A stretch of 64,000 nt of DNA from Humulus lupulus (Eukaryota > Streptophyta > Magnoliopsida > Rosales > Cannabaceae): assembly GCF_963169125.1 (NCBI RefSeq), contig NC_084799.1:67076143-67140142 (forward strand). The letters are read 5' to 3'. The position numbers and the translations under genes are program-made. Under the pieces are notes generated by a model. The model had not been told where the DNA came from and did no database searches. It saw nothing but the letters and a program-made list of their open reading frames with translations. Of the stretch, positions 61,326 to 64,000 are shown piece after piece (within the stretch, counting starts at the first letter, position 1; the number at the start of each line of letters is the position of its first letter).

Positions 61326-62960
61326 TGTGGGAGGGAGTTTCTCTTTACTTTTTTTTGTTTATGCTCTTTATGTTATTTTGCTTTGTTTATTTTGATATTT
61401 GTTTTCAGCTTTTGTCTTGTTTATTGTTATTTTTGTTGTTAGTGTTTGGTAGCAATGAGGACATTGCTTTCCTCTAAGTTTGGGGGGGAGTGTGTTTGAT
61501 TTGTTGTTATATGTTTTACTTTATGAATTTCTATGTGTGGTTTAAATGTAGTTTGTCTAGAGTCTAGGGTTGAATGGAATCAATGAATGTAGTGTTGTGC
61601 CTAAGTTTGGGGGTTGCTTGATGATATAAATTCAACTGAAAGAAAATGATGTAATGTGGTAACTTTTGTGTGTAAATGAGTTGTTAGTTCTTAAAGTTTT
61701 TGATGCTAACTGAATTTTAGTGAGAGTGTGAATTCCATTTAATGCACATATTCAACCATGAAAAATACAAATTCCTTATATAAGAACTAACATGCATGAA
61801 GGTTCAAGCTTTTAGAATTGCTTAATAATTCTCTTTAGGCAAAATCCTAGGAGGCTTAGCAATTTAGAAAGGATTTAGGCAATTTTGTTGGACTGTTTGA
61901 GCCTTTTGAGCCTACCCTATTGAAAATTATCCCTAGTTGAACCACTTTGAGCTTAATGGCCTAAACATTTTGTTGATGAACCGTGAAATTGAATAGCCCA
62001 TCCCTTTGTGAACATCCATTGTTTTTCTTCTCTTCCAAACTGTAAGCTTAGCTTGTCTTGGATATAATCTTGATTAAGTTTGGGGGAGTAAAGGAGTATA
62101 TTTATCTCTTGGGGTGTTCACAGTTAATATTCATACACATTTATATGCTCAAGTCCTTGTAGTTTTGATTTTGTTATTTTTATTTTAGTGTTATTTGTTG
62201 TTTTATTCATCGAAAAAAAGAGAAAAAAAAAAGAAAAAGAAAAGAAATATATATATCAGAAAAATTCAATATTCAGAAAAAAAAACCAAAAAAAAAGTTG
62301 TAAATAAATAAAAAATTTTATAGTTGCATTTGTAATTGTATTAGTTGAGCATATACTTTGTGTTCAAAGTAAAAAAAAAAAGCAGGACTTGTTGGGTGAT
62401 TTTAAGGGCTCATTCTAATTGTGCATAGGGGTAAAAAGTGATGTGTTTATGGGGTCCAAGGCAAGCTAGGTTGAAGGTTTTAGCTTAAAAATATTTACCT
62501 CCATCCATACCTTTAGCCTAGCCAACATTACAACCTAAGAAATACCTATTGATCTAAATTGCTTAGCCAACTACATTAGTGGAGAGGGGTTATTAAGTCC
62601 AACATATGAGGGCATGAAGTGAACCTTAGGATTTTGGTTTAGCTTGATCTAGGGAATATGATTTGATTGGAAAGAATTATTCACACGCTCACGGGAATAG
62701 CATTCAAATCTTGATTTTGTTAGCATCTTAATACTTGTGGAATTTGGCTTGTCAGCGCATTGGAGTTATCATTTGCATAATAAATTTGAGAGCTTTGTCC
62801 CCCTACTTTGGCATGACCTTTGAAAGAATTGGTTCCATTTGTTTGTTGTGTCTTGTTCTATTGTTGTGTTTGCGTCCGTGTGAATTTTGTTTGTTTGTTG
62901 TGTTGTTTGGTTTGTGTTCTTAGGTTCATTAGTGTCATCACTCGGGACGAGCAATGAATT
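61326..62960 (+). other. Athila 3' untranslated region with repeated PPT-like motifs
   Basis: Non-coding, T/A-rich. AAGTTTGGGGG recurs at about 61476, 61603 and 62076, besides the true polypurine tract at 62961. An A-rich low-complexity patch lies at 62213-62320. A short ORF at 62735-62923 has no support. Confidence 0.7.
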
Positions 62961-62973
62961 AAGTTTGGGGGTA
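62961..62973 (+). promoter_or_regulatory. Athila polypurine tract
   Basis: AAGTTTGGGGGTA lies directly before the 3' LTR start TGATAACTC; it primes plus-strand synthesis. Confidence 0.8.
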
Positions 62974-64000
62974 TGATAACTCTAGGATATAGAGTTATTT
63001 TACCATTGTTAAACTAAAATTTTGAGCAAAAATTGTGTCTCTCAAGTGATTTACAATTATTTTAAATGTAGTTTTTGTTAATTTGTTAATTAGAGCTATT
63101 AAATGTTAATGTTTGTAAATTGATGAAAAGAGGCTCATAAATGCTATGTTTTTTTTTTTGGAGTTTGAATGGAGAAATAAATGATCAGATTTCTACAGCA
63201 TTTTCACAGAATTTTGGTCAGGCAGCATTAAGGAATTTCACATGTTTTGGTCTACCACCTCATAAATTATTGAGGCCTTTGTATTTCATTAATATGTATA
63301 TTTTTTTTGGGCTGAAGGTTGTGCTGAAAAAAAAGGGCTTTTATTAATTGGTGGACCAAAAAGGTGGAGAAAGAGACAAAAAAGGGGCTTGCACGTGAAT
63401 AGAGAGCCCTAGCTCATGTGACTAAGGGGACTATCATCATCTTCTCTTTTGGGTAAGAAGGAATAGACAGAAAAAAGGGGCAGCCGCCTGGTGCATGAAA
63501 AAAATACCCATTTTGGCAGCCATTAAAAGAAGAAAGAAGGAAGGAGAGAGGACCCTAAGGAAGAAGACAAAAAGAGAAGGGTTATTTGGGGGACACTCCA
63601 TAATAGTCTTGGCTTTCTTCCCCTTCTCTCTTAGAACTTAATTCTTTCTTGCATTTTATTTTGATTTATGGACGATTATAAGTTGGGTTATTTTGTGTTT
63701 AAAGCTATGAACTAATTCTCTTAAAGTTAGGATAATTAAGAAACTTTGTTATGCAATTGTGGAACTTCGCTATTGATGTTTAATGCTAATTGAGGTTTAT
63801 TCATTCAAGTAATTTTCATGCTTAATATTTCCTATTGCTTGATCACCTTTAGTAAATGATTGAAATAGTTGAGATTGCTGAAAAGGATTATACTTATTGG
63901 ACAAAAGACTTGAATGGTGCAAGCTTAATTTCTTTGATTTTTATTTTTTGAGGGTAAAGACATATATCTTTGCCTTGCATAATCTAATAGAACTGGTGCT
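62974..64000 (+). mobile_element. Athila-like 3' LTR, truncated by window end
   Basis: Matches the first part of 14073-15604 from TGATAACTCTAGGATATAG onward with scattered substitutions. About 45-50 bases present in the 5' LTR near 14255-14295 are replaced by a T-run near 63151. About 500 bases and the right duplication lie beyond the window. Confidence 0.9.

Overview
The window is plant nuclear DNA, almost certainly from a eudicot. It is AT-rich, carries intron-split fragments of eukaryotic genes and is built almost entirely of nested transposable elements. The captured tocopherol-pathway gene looks most like Rosales (mulberry/hemp/hop-type) homologues, but that is recollection rather than a search. 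I see no intact host gene, rRNA, tRNA or CRISPR. Nearly every recognisable protein segment belongs to a transposon or is a broken host-gene fragment carried by one.

Layout. 1-8076: minus-strand Ty1/copia element (gag, leader, PBS, 5' LTR), its LTR split by a solo Ty3 LTR (3667-7363, TSD AATTA). 8077-14072: decayed autonomous CACTA (En/Spm) transposon (TNP2-type and TNP1-like products), interrupted by a second solo LTR (10289-13920). 14073-64000: Athila-like Ty3/gypsy element with 5' LTR, gag, pol, an Athila-type accessory ORF and the start of its 3' LTR.

The integrase part of that Athila element holds two insertions about 300 bp apart, each flanked by a perfect 3-bp duplication and each interrupting an otherwise continuous frame. 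C1 (20118-26276, TSD ACA) and C2 (26581-58335, TSD TAT) are gene-capturing CACTA-like elements. A third, C3 (27760-51425, TSD AGG), sits inside C2 in the opposite orientation, within an intron of a formin fragment carried by C2. A young Tekay/Del-type chromovirus (35511-48859, TSD GTATG) sits inside C3. The inferred order is CACTA remnant, then Athila, then C1 and C2, then C3, then Tekay.

Each CACTA-like element has one CT-rich, promoter/5'UTR-like end and one end rich in GTGTTAT-type (partly palindromic) repeats. Captured fragments include homogentisate phytyltransferase (C1); coatomer beta-prime, a SKU5-like cupredoxin, acetoacetyl-CoA thiolase, glutamate-1-semialdehyde aminomutase, a UBP/USP deubiquitinase and unrecognised exons (C3); and class II formin, a HAK/KUP potassium transporter and a G-type lectin receptor kinase (C2). 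All but the receptor kinase read away from the CT-rich end, so the elements look built to transcribe chimeric host exons. This Pack-CACTA cluster is the notable system in the window.
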